Positions 25,821-36,249 of a stretch of 64,000 nucleotides of DNA are shown in pieces. Made by a program: the position numbers and the translations under genes. Origin of the DNA: Propioniciclava tarda (lineage in GTDB: Bacteria; Actinomycetota; Actinomycetes; Propionibacteriales; Propionibacteriaceae). Below the pieces are notes generated by a model. It was not told the DNA's origin. It worked only from the letters and a program-made list of their open reading frames with translations, and did no database searches. The stretch spans positions 1 to 64,000 of the forward strand of contig NZ_FXTL01000015.1 in assembly GCF_900182665.1 (NCBI RefSeq), read 5' to 3'. The number at the start of each line of letters is the position of its first letter. Position 1 is the first letter of the stretch.

Positions 25821-28784
25821 CTAAGCCTCCCAGAAGAGGCGGTCCATCACGCGACGGGCCGCCCTGGCGCGCTGCAGCCAGTCCTCGATGAACTCGGACG
25901 CCGCCCCCTTGGGGTAGCCCAGCAGCTCCGAGACCGGCGCCAACTCGCGCATGTCGGTCGGGATCGTGTCGGACGCCTTCCCGCGCAGCAGCATCGTCGC
26001 GTTCCTGATCCTGGACGCCCACCGCCAGGCCTCCCCCAGCCGGGACGCGTCGTCTGCACCGATCAGCCCGGACGCCTCCTCGGCGGCCAGCGCAGCGAGC
26101 GTGGTCGGGGTCCGGAGCGCCGCCTCGGCGTCCGCATGACGAAGCTGCAGCAGCTGAACGACCCACTCGACGTCGCTCAGCCCGCCCGGCCCCAGCTTCA
26201 CGTGCCGCTTCGGGTCCGCGCCGCGCGGCATGCGCTCGGCCTCCATCCGCGCCTTGAGCTTGCGGATCTCGGTGACCTTCTTCGCTTCCAACCCGCCGAT
26301 CGGGTAGCGGACGGCAGCGACGGCGTCCAAGAACCGCGACGACAGCCCCCGATCGCCGGCGCCATGGTCGGCACGCAGCAGGGCTTGCGACTCCCAGGTG
26401 GACGCCCACGTCGCGTAGTACTTGGCGTACGACGCGAGGGTCCGGGCCATGGTGCCGCCCTTACCCTCGGGACGCAGGTCCAGGTCGATTTCCAGCGCCG
26501 GGTCGGGGCCGGGCTGCGCGAGCAGGCGCCGCAGCGTCGTGACCACCGACAACGCCGCGCGTGCGGCGTCCGGATCGTCGCCGTCGTCGATGACGACCAT
26601 CGCGTCGGCGTCTGAGCTGTAGGACAGCTCGCGTCCGCCCCAGCGGCCCATGGCGATGACCGCCAGACCGGGCAGGTGGTCGACCCCGCGGGACGCCACC
26701 TCCAGCGCCGCATCGATCGTGGCCGACATGACGTCGGCCAGCCCGGCACCGAGAGCCTCGACGTCGATCTCGCCCAGCAGGTCGCCCATCGCCAGACGCA
26801 GCAACTCTTCGCGCCGGACGGCCCGGATCGCGCCGATCGCCTTGGCTTGATCGTCGTGGCGGCGCGCCGAGGCCCGCATCTCGCCGAGGATTTCGTCGGT
26901 GGTCCGGGCCCGGATCAGATCGGGCTCGCTCAGCAGCTGAACCGATTGGGGCGCGCGCAGCAGCAGGTCGACCGCGTAGCGACTGGACGCCAGCACCTTG
27001 GCCAGGTTCTCGGCCATCGCGCCCTCGTCGCGCAGCGCCCGCAGGTACCACGACGTCTTTCCGAGCGCCTCCGACACCTGGCGGAACGCCAGCAGGCCGT
27101 GGTCCGGGTTCGGACCCTCGGCGAACCAGCCCAACATGGCCGGCAGCAGCTGCCGTTGAATCTCGGCCTGCCGCGTGACCCCCTGCGTCAGCGACTCGAT
27201 GTGACGCAGCGCCGCCTTGGGATCCCGGTAGCCCAGCGCCAACAGCCGCGCCTCGGCGGCCTCGGACGTGAGCCGGACGGCACCCGACGGGATGCGCGCC
27301 ACCGCCTCGAGCAGCGGCGAGTAGAAGAGCCGTTGATGCAGGCTCAGCACCCGCCGCTTGGACGCCTGGTAGGCATCCGCCACGGCGTCGCCGTCAGGCA
27401 ACCGCAGGCTCCGGGCCAGGGTGCGTCGGGTCTCGGCATCGGCCGGGAACAGATGCGTGCGGCGCAGCTGGGAGAGCTGGACCCGATGCTCCAGCACCCG
27501 CTGGAACCGGTAGGCGGCGTCCAGGCGGGCTCCGTCCTCGCGCCCGACGTACCCGTGCTGGACCAGCGCGGCCAGCCCCTCGAACGTGCCCCGCAGCCGC
27601 AGCCGCGCGTCCGAGCGGCCGTGCACCAGCTGCAGCAGCTGGACGCTGAACTCGGTGTCGCGCAGGCCGCCCGCACCAAGCTTGATCTCGGCGTCGGCCT
27701 CCTTGGCCGGGATCAGCGAGATCACCCGCTTGCGCATCGCCTGCACCGCCGGAACGAAGTCGTCGTGGCCGCCCACCTGCCACACCAGGGGCCACACGAT
27801 GTCGACGAAGTCCTGCGCGAGGTGGAGGTCGCCCGCCATCGGACGCGCCTTCAGCATCGCCTGGAACTCCCAGTCCTTGGCCCAGCGCTCGTAGTAGGCC
27901 CGCATCGAAGCCAGCGTCCGGACGAGTGGTCCCGCCTTGCCCTCGGGACGCAGCGCCGCGTCCAGGGGCCAGATGGTGCCCGCGGCCGAGTGGGCCGAGG
28001 TCGTCCGGGACAGGCTGGCCACGATCTTGGACGCCAGCGCCACGGCCTCGGATGCCGACACCACGGGCTCGCCGGCCACGCCCAGCGCCGGCTCGGCGAT
28101 GTAGAGGACATCGACGTCTGAGACGTAGTTGAGCTCGCGGGCGCCGCACTTTCCGAGCGCGATGACGGCCAGCCGGACCGTCTCCCACCCGGGGACCTCG
28201 GCCCGCGCCAGCGCCAGCCCCGCCTCGACCACGGCATCCGCCAGCGCCGACAGCTCGCGCGCGACGCCCTCGACGGCGTCCGCGGGCTCTGGCGCGGTCA
28301 GGTCCCGGGCGGCGGTGCGCAGCAGCGCCCTGCGGTACGCCAGTCGAAGGTCGTCCGGGGTGCCGGACGCCACCGCCTCGACGACGCTGGGATCGGCGCC
28401 GACGGCGTCCAAGAGCTCGGCCCGGAGGGCCGCCTCGTCGCGCTCGGACACGTCGTCGCGCAGGACCTCGACGTCGCCCGGGTGGGCGCTGAGGTGGCGT
28501 CCGAAGGCGGCGGACGCCCCGAGCACCCGAGCCGTCCGGACGCCCCACGTCTCGTCGTCCGCCAGCGCGGCGAAGGCGTCCGGCAACGAGCTGGCCAGGC
28601 GATCGAACCCGGCGAGCGCCAGGTCGGGGTCGGCCGAGCCGGACATGGCCTTCACCAGGCGCTCGACCCTGGCGGCGTCCCCGCCGAGCACCGGCTCCCA
28701 GGACTGGAGGAACGCGGCCGCCGCGGCCGGATCGCCGAAGCCGGCCCGAGCCAGGCTGCCGGTCAGGGTGGCGATGCGACTCAT
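25821..28784 (-). CDS. glnE: Bifunctional glutamine synthetase adenylyltransferase/deadenylyltransferase
   Basis: At 987 residues this is a full-length GlnE. It has two nucleotidyltransferase domains separated by a helical regulatory domain. The N-terminal deadenylylase site shows GKCGARELNYVSDVDVLYI near residue 215, and the C-terminal adenylylase site shows GRWGGRELSYSSDADAMVV near residue 715. It attaches AMP to, or removes it from, the tyrosine of GlnA1 according to nitrogen status. The gene is transcribed alone on the minus strand. About twenty GGACGCC/GGCGTCC heptamers lie within it by eye, against one in glnA1. In mycobacteria glnE and glnA2 are adjacent; here an exporter operon lies between. 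Confidence 0.96.
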   Translation of the reverse strand: MSRIATLTGSLARAGFGDPAAAAAFLQSWEPVLGGDAARVERLVKAMSGSADPDLALAGFDRLASSLPDAFAALADDETWGVRTARVLGASAAFGRHLSAHPGDVEVLRDDVSERDEAALRAELLDAVGADPSVVEAVASGTPDDLRLAYRRALLRTAARDLTAPEPADAVEGVARELSALADAVVEAGLALARAEVPGWETVRLAVIALGKCGARELNYVSDVDVLYIAEPALGVAGEPVVSASEAVALASKIVASLSRTTSAHSAAGTIWPLDAALRPEGKAGPLVRTLASMRAYYERWAKDWEFQAMLKARPMAGDLHLAQDFVDIVWPLVWQVGGHDDFVPAVQAMRKRVISLIPAKEADAEIKLGAGGLRDTEFSVQLLQLVHGRSDARLRLRGTFEGLAALVQHGYVGREDGARLDAAYRFQRVLEHRVQLSQLRRTHLFPADAETRRTLARSLRLPDGDAVADAYQASKRRVLSLHQRLFYSPLLEAVARIPSGAVRLTSEAAEARLLALGYRDPKAALRHIESLTQGVTRQAEIQRQLLPAMLGWFAEGPNPDHGLLAFRQVSEALGKTSWYLRALRDEGAMAENLAKVLASSRYAVDLLLRAPQSVQLLSEPDLIRARTTDEILGEMRASARRHDDQAKAIGAIRAVRREELLRLAMGDLLGEIDVEALGAGLADVMSATIDAALEVASRGVDHLPGLAVIAMGRWGGRELSYSSDADAMVVIDDGDDPDAARAALSVVTTLRRLLAQPGPDPALEIDLDLRPEGKGGTMARTLASYAKYYATWASTWESQALLRADHGAGDRGLSSRFLDAVAAVRYPIGGLEAKKVTEIRKLKARMEAERMPRGADPKRHVKLGPGGLSDVEWVVQLLQLRHADAEAALRTPTTLAALAAEEASGLIGADDASRLGEAWRWASRIRNATMLLRGKASDTIPTDMRELAPVSELLGYPKGAASEFIEDWLQRARAARRVMDRLFWEA

Positions 28785-28878
28785 GCGCGCGATCCTAGGA
28801 CCTCCATGGCACGGACCAACGGCGTCAGGCGGGCCCCGTCCCGGACGGCGGACGGATCCGGCCGAGCACCTAGGACGC

Positions 28879-28911
28879 CTACAGGGGCTTCACAGGGTCC
28901 TCACAGGAAAG
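28879..28911 (+). promoter_or_regulatory. Three 11-bp direct repeats upstream of the exporter operon
   Basis: CTACAGGGGCT, TCACAGGGTCC and TCACAGGAAAG follow one another without gap. Each has ACAGG in the same position, so the core recurs every 11 bases on one helix face. This is the usual layout of binding sites for OmpR/PhoB-type response regulators. They end 51 bases before the first exporter gene. The regulator is not encoded in the window. Confidence 0.5.
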
Positions 28912-28962
28912 GAGAGTTGTCTGGCGAACGTCCCGATGGTGGGGCCAGTGCGGAGGCAACTC

Positions 28963-30188
28963 ATGGCGGACCAGGCAACAACCCCCAGCCGGGTGCAGAA
29001 GCCGACGAGGCCGCGACGCAAGTGGCTCTGGGTGGCTGGCGCGATGGTGATCGTGCTGGCGCTGGCGGGGGCGGTGTTCATGCTGCTGCGCCCGCAGACA
29101 CCCGTGGCCACGACCAGGACCTTCACCCTGCCCGTCACCAAGACCACCGAACAGGTCACGGTAAACCTGACCGGCACGCTAGCTCCGCAGAACCAGGCGA
29201 ACCTGTCCTTCGCGTCCGCGGGAACGGTGACCTCGGTGTCGGCCGTGGTCGGCAGCACGGTGAGCGCCGGCCAGGTGCTGGCGACCATCGACGACACCCA
29301 ACTGAGGAACGCGGTCACGCTCGCCCAGGCGAACGTGACGGCGGCCAGGACCTCGTACTCCACCGTGGCGTCGACCTCCGGGGTGACCCGCGCGCAGCTC
29401 TCCAACGCGCAGGCCCAGATCGACTCCGCGGTGGCCAAGCTCTCCAGCGCCAAGACCTCGTTGAGTCAGGCCAGACTGACGACGCCCATCGCCGGAACGG
29501 TGGCGTCGGTCAACCTGACCGTCGGCTCGCAGGTCGGCTCGGGGTCGTCCGGGGGTGCCTCGGCGGCTGGGGTGTTGGGCTCGTCGGGCTCGGCGGCCGC
29601 CAGCGCCCAGATCGTGGTCATCTCCCCCACGAGCTGGCTGGTGAACGGCACGGTGGGTCCGGCTGACGTCGCCTCCCTCAAGCCGGGGCAGCCGGTGGCG
29701 GCCACCGTCACCGGGACGACCGTCACGACGACCGGCAAGGTCAACACCGTCGGCATCGTGGCGACCACATCGAGCGGCTCGACCACTTTCCCGGTGACGA
29801 TCCTGCTGGACGGCAATCCGGCCGGCCTCTACGACGGCGTGGGCGTGACGGCCGTCGTCACCACCGGCACCGATCCGGACGTGTTGAGCGTGCCGACGGC
29901 GGCCATCAGCAACACGGGCGGGACGCCGACGGTGCAGAAGATGGTCAACGGGTCCCCGATCACCACCGAGGTGCAGCTGGGCAAGGTGTACGGCGACCGG
30001 ACCCAGGTGGCCTCCGGCGTGGCGGAGGGCGATCTGGTCCAGGTCACGGTGCGAGTCGCCGCGGGACAGCGGCCTTCGGGCGGCGGCAGCTCCGGTGTCA
30101 ACTTCCCCGGCATGGGCGGCCAGGGCCAGGGCCAGCGTCCGAACAATGGCGGCGCACCGCCGGCGGGGGCGCCGGCGGGGGGCGGCGG

Positions 30189-30192
<4 letters not shown>
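28963..30192 (+). CDS. Membrane-fusion (MacA/HlyD-type) subunit of an ABC exporter
   Basis: This 409-residue protein has one N-terminal transmembrane helix (KWLWVAGAMVIVLALAGAVFML), a lipoyl/barrel-sandwich domain (ASAGTVTSVSAVVGSTVSAGQVLATIDD), a short alpha hairpin (QANVTAARTSYST to LSSAKTSLSQA), a second lipoyl half (TTPIAGTVASVNLTVGSQVG) and a beta-barrel region. The tail (from about residue 370) is rich in glycine, proline and asparagine. In a monoderm bacterium it would act as an extracytoplasmic adaptor of the MacB-like permease. The start ATG at 28963 has GGAGG seven bases upstream. Its stop overlaps the ATPase start (ATGA). Confidence 0.88.
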
Positions 30193-30910
<718 letters not shown>

Positions 30911-30911
<1 letters not shown>

Positions 30912-32140
30912 TGCCGCTCTCCGAGACGATCCGGACCGCCCTGCGAGCGCTGAACGCTCGCCGCCTGCGTTCGCTGTTGACCGTCCTCGGCATCCTGATC
31001 GGCATCACGGCCGTCATGCTGACCGTGGGGCTAGGCCAGGGCGCGCAGACGGCCATCACCGGCCAGATCAACTCGTTGGGCTCCAACCTGATTGTGGTGT
31101 CGCCCAGCTTCCAAAGCTCCTCGTCGGGCATCCGCGGGGGCGGGACCGCGGCGACGACGCTCACCCTGGCAGACGTCGAGATGCTCAACCAGAAGAGCAT
31201 CGTGCCGGACGCGTCCGCGGTCGCCCCGGTGTCGTCAACGTCTGCCACGCTCGTCCACCTCAGCACGAACTGGACCTCGACCGTGGTGGGGACGACGCCC
31301 GAGTGGGCGTCCGTTCGCGCGCAGAAGCTGGAGACCGGACGGTTCTTCAGCGCCGCCGATCTGAACACCAACGCCCCGGTGGCCGTGATCGGCTCGACCG
31401 TCGCGACCCAGCTGTTCTCGACGTCCAGCCCCATCGGCAGCACCATCCGGATCGGCACCGAGGACTTCGCCGTCATCGGCGTCCTGGCGGCGACGGGCAC
31501 CAGCAGCTTCATCGACCAGGACAACCAGGTCGTCGTGCCGCTCACCACCTATCAGGGACGCCTGGCCCCGTCCGCGACAGCCGGCTCGTTGACCGCCGTC
31601 TACGTGCAGGCGTCCAGTGCGAAGACCTTGTCGGCCGCCTACTCGGAGGTGCAGAACGCCCTGCTGAACGCGCATCGCGTGACCTCCGCCAATCAGGACT
31701 TCACCGTGAGCACGAACGCGTCGCTGGTAGGGGTGGCCACGACCCTCACCAACGTCTTGACCGCGTTGCTGGGCGGCATCGCCGGTATCTCGCTGCTGGT
31801 GGGGGCGATCGGCGTCATGAACATCATGCTGGTGTCGGTCTCGGAGCGGGTGCGCGAGATCGGGCTGCGCAAGGCGCTGGGGGCGACCCCCGCTGTGATC
31901 CGGCGCCAGTTCCTCGTCGAGGCCGCGATCCTGGGCCTGCTCGGCGGGCTGCTCGGCGTCGGGCTCGGCATGCTGGGTGCGCTCGCCCTCACGCCGGTGC
32001 TGCAGATCCCCGTCGAGATCTCCTGGCCGGCGACCGCGCTTGCCCTGGCCGTCTCCTTGGCGATCGGCGTGCTGGCCGGCGTCTACCCGGCGTCCCGCGC
32101 GGCGCGGCTGGCCCCCATCGACGCTTTGAGGAGTGAGTGA
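30911..32140 (+). CDS. MacB-type ABC permease (FtsX domain)
   Basis: A 409-residue permease with the MacB architecture: N-terminal helix (LRSLLTVLGILIGITAVMLTVGLG), a large extracytoplasmic MacB_PCD domain of about 230 residues, then three C-terminal helices with the FtsX signature GGIAGISLLVGAIGVMNIMLVSVSERVREIGLRKALGA. The first ATG overlaps the ATPase stop (TGATG). With the ATPase it forms a homodimeric exporter core; the cargo (antibiotic, peptide or lipid) cannot be deduced from the sequence. Confidence 0.92.
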
Positions 32141-32143
32141 GTG

Positions 32144-33979
32144 ATGAAGAACTCCAACGCGACGGCGATCCGGGCCGTGGTGGCAGGCGTCGTGATCCTC
32201 GCGCTGGCCGGCGCCGGTGCGGCCTTCGCCTTCGGCGGCGGGCTGCCCAAGCCGGCCGCCGACTACAGCCTGACCAAGGCCACGACGGGGTCCATCACCC
32301 AGACCTGGTCCGGCACCGGGACGGTCGCGCGCTCCAACCAAGCCGTCCTGACGTTCGGCTCGTCGGGGGTCGTCTCCGAGATCAAGGTCAAGATCGGGGA
32401 CGCCGTCGCCGCCGGCGACGTCGTGGCCACGATCGACCCCACCCAGCTGGAGCTGTCGGCCGTGATCGCGAGGGCAGGCGTCCAGCAGGCGCAGGCCCAG
32501 CTCGACACCGACCAGGCGGCTGCGTCGGGCACCACGACGTCCGCGGCGGCGTCCGCTGCTTCGGGCACGGCGTCCGCGCTGGCCGGACTCCAGGCCCAGC
32601 TGCAGACCCTCTCCGCCAAGCTGGCCGCGGCCAACGCCGCGTCGGCGACCGACAAGGCCGCAGCGGCTGCCGCGACGCTCGCCAAGCAGAAGCTCGTCGC
32701 GGGCCTCGTCGCCGCGCTGGCCAGCACCGACTGCACTGCGACGTTCGCGGCCGGAGTGTCCCCCGGGCCTGGACCCGTTCCGCCGCCCAGCCCTACGCCA
32801 TCCCCGATCGCCAGCCCGTCGCCCTCGCTCTCGGCCTCGCCGACCCCATCGGCCACCCCGAGCGACACGGCCTCGCCGAGCCCGTCGGCAACCCCGACCG
32901 ACACCCCCTCGCCGAGCGCAACCGCGACGCCCAGCCCGTCGACGACGCCCAGCTCGTCCCCGTTGGCGACCACCTTGGCGACGCCTCCGTCCGGGCCCAC
33001 CGCGGCGCAGGTCACCGGCTGCCGGGCGTTGCTCGAGAAGGTCGTCGCCGCGGCGGAGGCGTCCGCGCCCCAGCCCGGCGGGGCGTCGTCGCCGTCAACT
33101 GCCGGCTCGGCCAGTGCGCCCGCGGGGGCCGGTTCGACGACGCGTCCCACCACGTCGGCCGCGAGCGGCACCGCGGCGGCGGCGTCCTCGTCTTCGTCCT
33201 CGACGAAGGCGACCGGGGCGGCGGCCGGCGTCGGCGCCCAGTCGAGCGAGGTCAAGGTGGCCAACGACAAGGTCGCCCTGCTGCAGGCGCAGCAGAACCT
33301 CGCGACCGCGCAGGCAGCGGTCGAGTCCGCGTCGCTGACGTCGCCCATCGCCGGCCGCGTCGCCGCGATCTCGCTCGTGAACGGGCAGGCCGCCGGCACG
33401 AAGTCTGTGACCGTCATCGGCGAGGGGGCGGCGACCGTCAGCACCACGGTGCCGTTGAGCGTCCGTCCGCTCATCAACACCGGGCTGAAAGCGACCGTCA
33501 GCGTGCCGGGTTCGACCGCGAGCCTGGTGGGCTCCGTCACCCAGGTCAACCTGCTCGCCACCGCCGGATCCGCGTCCGGCAGCCCCACCTACGGCGCAGT
33601 CGTCACGGTCGATGACCCGCAGAACCTGCTCTTCGGCGGCGGGATTGCGGCCGTCTCCGTCGCCCTTGGCTCGGTGGACGGCGTGACCGTGCTGCCCGGC
33701 TCGGCCGTCACCCCGACCGGCACCGGCACCGGCACCGTCCAGGTCCCCGGCACGGACGGCTCCGCCGCGGCCCGCACCGTCACCGTGACCACGGGCGCGA
33801 CCGGTCAGGGGCTCGTCCAGATCCTGTCGGGCGTGAACGCCGGCGACACGGTGATCCTCGCGGACCGCTCGGCCGCGGTGCCGGCAAACTCGAACCAGCG
33901 CGCCGGCTCGGCCCGCTCGACCACGGCCACCGCCGCCAGTTCGGCCGCCCCAACGCCCGCGGCCACCCCGACGAGGTAG
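32144..33979 (+). CDS. Second membrane-fusion protein with a long Pro/Ser/Thr-rich insert
   Basis: This 611-residue protein has an N-terminal helix (AVVAGVVILALAGAGAAFAF), a lipoyl half (SSGVVSEIKVKIGDAVAAGDVVATIDP), an alpha hairpin, then about 130 residues of low complexity (PSPTPSPIASPSPSLSASPT and similar, then a Gly/Ser/Ala stretch) before the second lipoyl half (TSPIAGRVAAISLVNGQAAG) and a beta-barrel. The insert sits exactly where the hairpin tip should be. GAGGAG lies upstream; ATG 32144 and GTG 32141 are both acceptable starts. Being last in the exporter operon, it gives the system two adaptors, which is unusual. Confidence 0.85.
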   Translation: MKNSNATAIRAVVAGVVILALAGAGAAFAFGGGLPKPAADYSLTKATTGSITQTWSGTGTVARSNQAVLTFGSSGVVSEIKVKIGDAVAAGDVVATIDPTQLELSAVIARAGVQQAQAQLDTDQAAASGTTTSAAASAASGTASALAGLQAQLQTLSAKLAAANAASATDKAAAAAATLAKQKLVAGLVAALASTDCTATFAAGVSPGPGPVPPPSPTPSPIASPSPSLSASPTPSATPSDTASPSPSATPTDTPSPSATATPSPSTTPSSSPLATTLATPPSGPTAAQVTGCRALLEKVVAAAEASAPQPGGASSPSTAGSASAPAGAGSTTRPTTSAASGTAAAASSSSSSTKATGAAAGVGAQSSEVKVANDKVALLQAQQNLATAQAAVESASLTSPIAGRVAAISLVNGQAAGTKSVTVIGEGAATVSTTVPLSVRPLINTGLKATVSVPGSTASLVGSVTQVNLLATAGSASGSPTYGAVVTVDDPQNLLFGGGIAAVSVALGSVDGVTVLPGSAVTPTGTGTGTVQVPGTDGSAAARTVTVTTGATGQGLVQILSGVNAGDTVILADRSAAVPANSNQRAGSARSTTATAASSAAPTPAATPTR

Positions 33980-34002
33980 GTCGCGTGCGGCAGAATGCCG
34001 CC

Positions 34003-34305
34003 ATGACGGACGAGAGAGCTCAGCAGGCCGCGGCGGTCCGGACCTCGCTGGCGCGCCTAGCCGCCCTCCACCCCGGACGCCTCGTCGAGGTGCGGGTCCC
34101 GCCATGGGGGGCCGTCCAGATCGGACGCCCCGGCGTCGCGTCCGTCCACCGCCGCGGAACGCCGCCGAACGTCGTCGAGTGCGACGCGCTCACCTGGCTG
34201 GCGCTCGCCGCCGGCTCCTTGACGTGGGCGGACGCCGTCGCGCAGCACCGCGTCTCAGCGAGCGGCAACCACGCCCAGTTGGGTGATGTTCTGCCACTCG
34301 CCTGA
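34003..34305 (+). CDS. Sterol-carrier-family small protein
   Basis: A 100-residue protein resembling the short actinobacterial sterol carrier (SCP2-like) family: GRLVEVRVPPWGAVQIG, NVVECDALTWLALAAGSLTWADAV and the closing VSASGNHAQLGDVLPLA. The family binds hydrophobic ligands or accompanies maleylpyruvate isomerase-like proteins, but function here is unknown. The ATG at 34003 follows CAGAAT by six bases, suggesting a leaderless message. The 3' end overlaps the convergent acetyltransferase gene by about 50 bases. Confidence 0.75.
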   Translation: MTDERAQQAAAVRTSLARLAALHPGRLVEVRVPPWGAVQIGRPGVASVHRRGTPPNVVECDALTWLALAAGSLTWADAVAQHRVSASGNHAQLGDVLPLA

Positions 34306-34824
34306 GGCGTCCGCACCGAACAGGACGCCCTCGCCGCCGGTGAACGTGACGCCGGGAAAGTCGAAGTCGCGGGTCAGCTCGCGGAACCCGATCTCGCGGT
34401 GCAAGTCCATGGAGGCGTGGTTCGTGGCGTTGACGACGAAGTAGGTGCGGCGGCCGCGGTCCCGCGCCCAGGCACAGCGGGCCTTGGTCAGCGCCCGTCC
34501 GATGCCGCGGCGCCGGAACTCGGGCGCGACGATGATGCCGCTCAGGTAGTAGCCGTCGGGGACGTTGCGTCCACCGATGGCGCCCGGCGTCTGCCAGGCC
34601 AGGCGGGCGTAGCCCACGACTTTGCCCTGATGAACCGCCACGAACAGCAACTGCCCCGCCACCAGCCAGATCCGGAGCCGACTGAGCCAGCTGGACGCCG
34701 TCCCGCCGTCCCTGGACGCGAGCAGGACCGCGCAGGCCGGCAGGTCCTCCATCACGGCGGGGCGAACCTGGACGCCGGGCAGGGGGCGTCCGTGGTCATC
34801 GGGGGTGTACTCGGCGAAATACAT
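34255..34824 (-). CDS. GNAT-family N-acetyltransferase
   Basis: A 189-residue acetyltransferase with the acetyl-CoA pyrophosphate loop in IVAPEFRRRGIGRALTKA (R/QxxGxG/A form) and the downstream YFVVNATNHASMDLHREIGF strand-helix. The acceptor is unknown. A GTG at 34836 is an alternative start. The gene lies just upstream of, but converges with, the sterol-carrier-family gene, sharing an unusually long overlap for two apparently functional genes. Confidence 0.85.
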   Translation of the reverse strand: MYFAEYTPDDHGRPLPGVQVRPAVMEDLPACAVLLASRDGGTASSWLSRLRIWLVAGQLLFVAVHQGKVVGYARLAWQTPGAIGGRNVPDGYYLSGIIVAPEFRRRGIGRALTKARCAWARDRGRRTYFVVNATNHASMDLHREIGFRELTRDFDFPGVTFTGGEGVLFGADASGEWQNITQLGVVAAR

Positions 34825-34888
34825 CACAGTGGGCACACGATGGCAGCCCGGACGGACCGGCCCTGCGGCGTCCTGCAGGTGAGATGCC

Positions 34889-36226
34889 TCACAGGGTCGG
34901 CAGGAGCGTCCTCAGCTCGTACGGCGTGACCTGGCGCATGTACTGCTCGTACTCGGCGCGCTTGTTACGCAGGAAGAAGTCGAACACGTGGTCGCCCAGG
35001 GTCTGGGCCGCCAGCTCAGAATTCTCCATGGCGCGGACGGCGGACTCGAGGTTGTACGGCAGCGGCTTGATGCCCATGGCCTGGCGCTGGCGGTCGGTGA
35101 GCGACCAGACGTCGTCCTCGGCCGGATCCGGCAGCTCCATCGCGTTCTCGATGCCCGACAGCCCCGCGTTCAGAATCAGCGCGAACGCCAGGTACGGGTT
35201 GGCGGACGTGTCCAACGAGCGCAGCTCGATGCGCGCCGAGGAGGGCTTGTTGGGCTTCCACATCGGAACGCGCACCATGGCCGAGCGGTTGTTCTGGCCC
35301 CAGCAGATGTAGGACGGCGCCTCTCCCCCGGACGCCAGCCGCTTGTAGCTGTTGACCGACGGGTTGAGCACGGCGCTGATCTCGGCCGCGTGGTGCAGCA
35401 GTCCGGCGATGAAGTGGCGTCCGGTCTTGGAGAGCCCGAACTCGGCGGACGCGTCGTAGAAGGCGTTGTCGTCGCCCTCGAACAGGGACACGTGGGTGTG
35501 CATGCCGGAGCCGGGGGCGTCCTGGAGCGGCTTGGGCATGAACGAGGCGAACAGGTCGTGCATGACCGCCACCTCCTTGATGACGACCCGGAAGGTCATG
35601 ATGTTGTCGGCCATCGTGAGGGCGTCGGCGTAGCGAAGATCGATCTCCTGCTGCCCCGGACCACCCTCGTGGTGGCTGAACTCCACCGAGATGCCCATCT
35701 GCTCGAGCATCGTGATCGCCTTGCGGCGGAAGTCGGTGCCCGCGCTGGCCGTGGTGTGGTCGAAGTACCCCGAGTTGTCGACGGGCGTCGGCACCTCGCC
35801 CGGCACGAGGGGCTGGTTGAACAGGTAGAACTCGATCTCGGGGTGCGTGTAAAAGGTGAAGCCCATGTCGGCGGCCTTCTTCATGGCCCGCTTCAGCACG
35901 TACCGCGGGTCGGAGAACGACGGCGAGCCGTCCGGCAGGCGGATGTCGCAGAACATGCGGGCGGTGCCCTGGGTCGGGCCGCGCCACGGCAGCAGCTCGA
36001 ACGTCGTCGGATCGGGATGGGCGACCATGTCGGCCTCGTAGACGCGCGCGAAGCCCTGGATCGCCGAGCCGTCGAAGCCGATGCCCTCGCTGAACGCGCC
36101 CTCCAGCTCGGCCGGGGCGATCGCCACGGACTTGAGGAACCCGAGCACGTCGGTGAACCAGAGTCGGACGAAGCGGATGTCCCGCTCTTCCATCGTGCGG
36201 AGGACGAATTCGGTCTGCTTGTCCAT
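34889..36226 (-). CDS. glnA2: Glutamine synthetase-like protein (GlnA2 type, lacks the adenylylation tyrosine)
   Basis: This 445-residue type I synthetase carries FDGSAIQGF, EIEFYLF, HHEGGPGQQEID, GSGMHTHVS and NRSAMVRVP. It lacks the insertion and the tyrosine loop of GlnA1: where GlnA1 has KDLYELPP this protein has DDVWSLTD, so GlnE should not modify it. In other actinobacteria GlnA2 is a secondary enzyme with lower activity or with polyamine/gamma-glutamyl activity. The upstream region has a GTAAC/GTAAC motif in 11-base phase that could be a GlnR site. The gene is divergent from the P1 peptidase gene. Confidence 0.94.
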   Translation of the reverse strand: MDKQTEFVLRTMEERDIRFVRLWFTDVLGFLKSVAIAPAELEGAFSEGIGFDGSAIQGFARVYEADMVAHPDPTTFELLPWRGPTQGTARMFCDIRLPDGSPSFSDPRYVLKRAMKKAADMGFTFYTHPEIEFYLFNQPLVPGEVPTPVDNSGYFDHTTASAGTDFRRKAITMLEQMGISVEFSHHEGGPGQQEIDLRYADALTMADNIMTFRVVIKEVAVMHDLFASFMPKPLQDAPGSGMHTHVSLFEGDDNAFYDASAEFGLSKTGRHFIAGLLHHAAEISAVLNPSVNSYKRLASGGEAPSYICWGQNNRSAMVRVPMWKPNKPSSARIELRSLDTSANPYLAFALILNAGLSGIENAMELPDPAEDDVWSLTDRQRQAMGIKPLPYNLESAVRAMENSELAAQTLGDHVFDFFLRNKRAEYEQYMRQVTPYELRTLLPTL

Positions 36227-36249
36227 GGCAGCAGTCTGCCCGTGCCCGT

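Noticed and set aside
32750-33010. PSPTP low-complexity DNA as a possible CRISPR or minisatellite array
   Set aside because: It stays in frame, units are irregular and there are no unique spacers; it encodes a protein linker.
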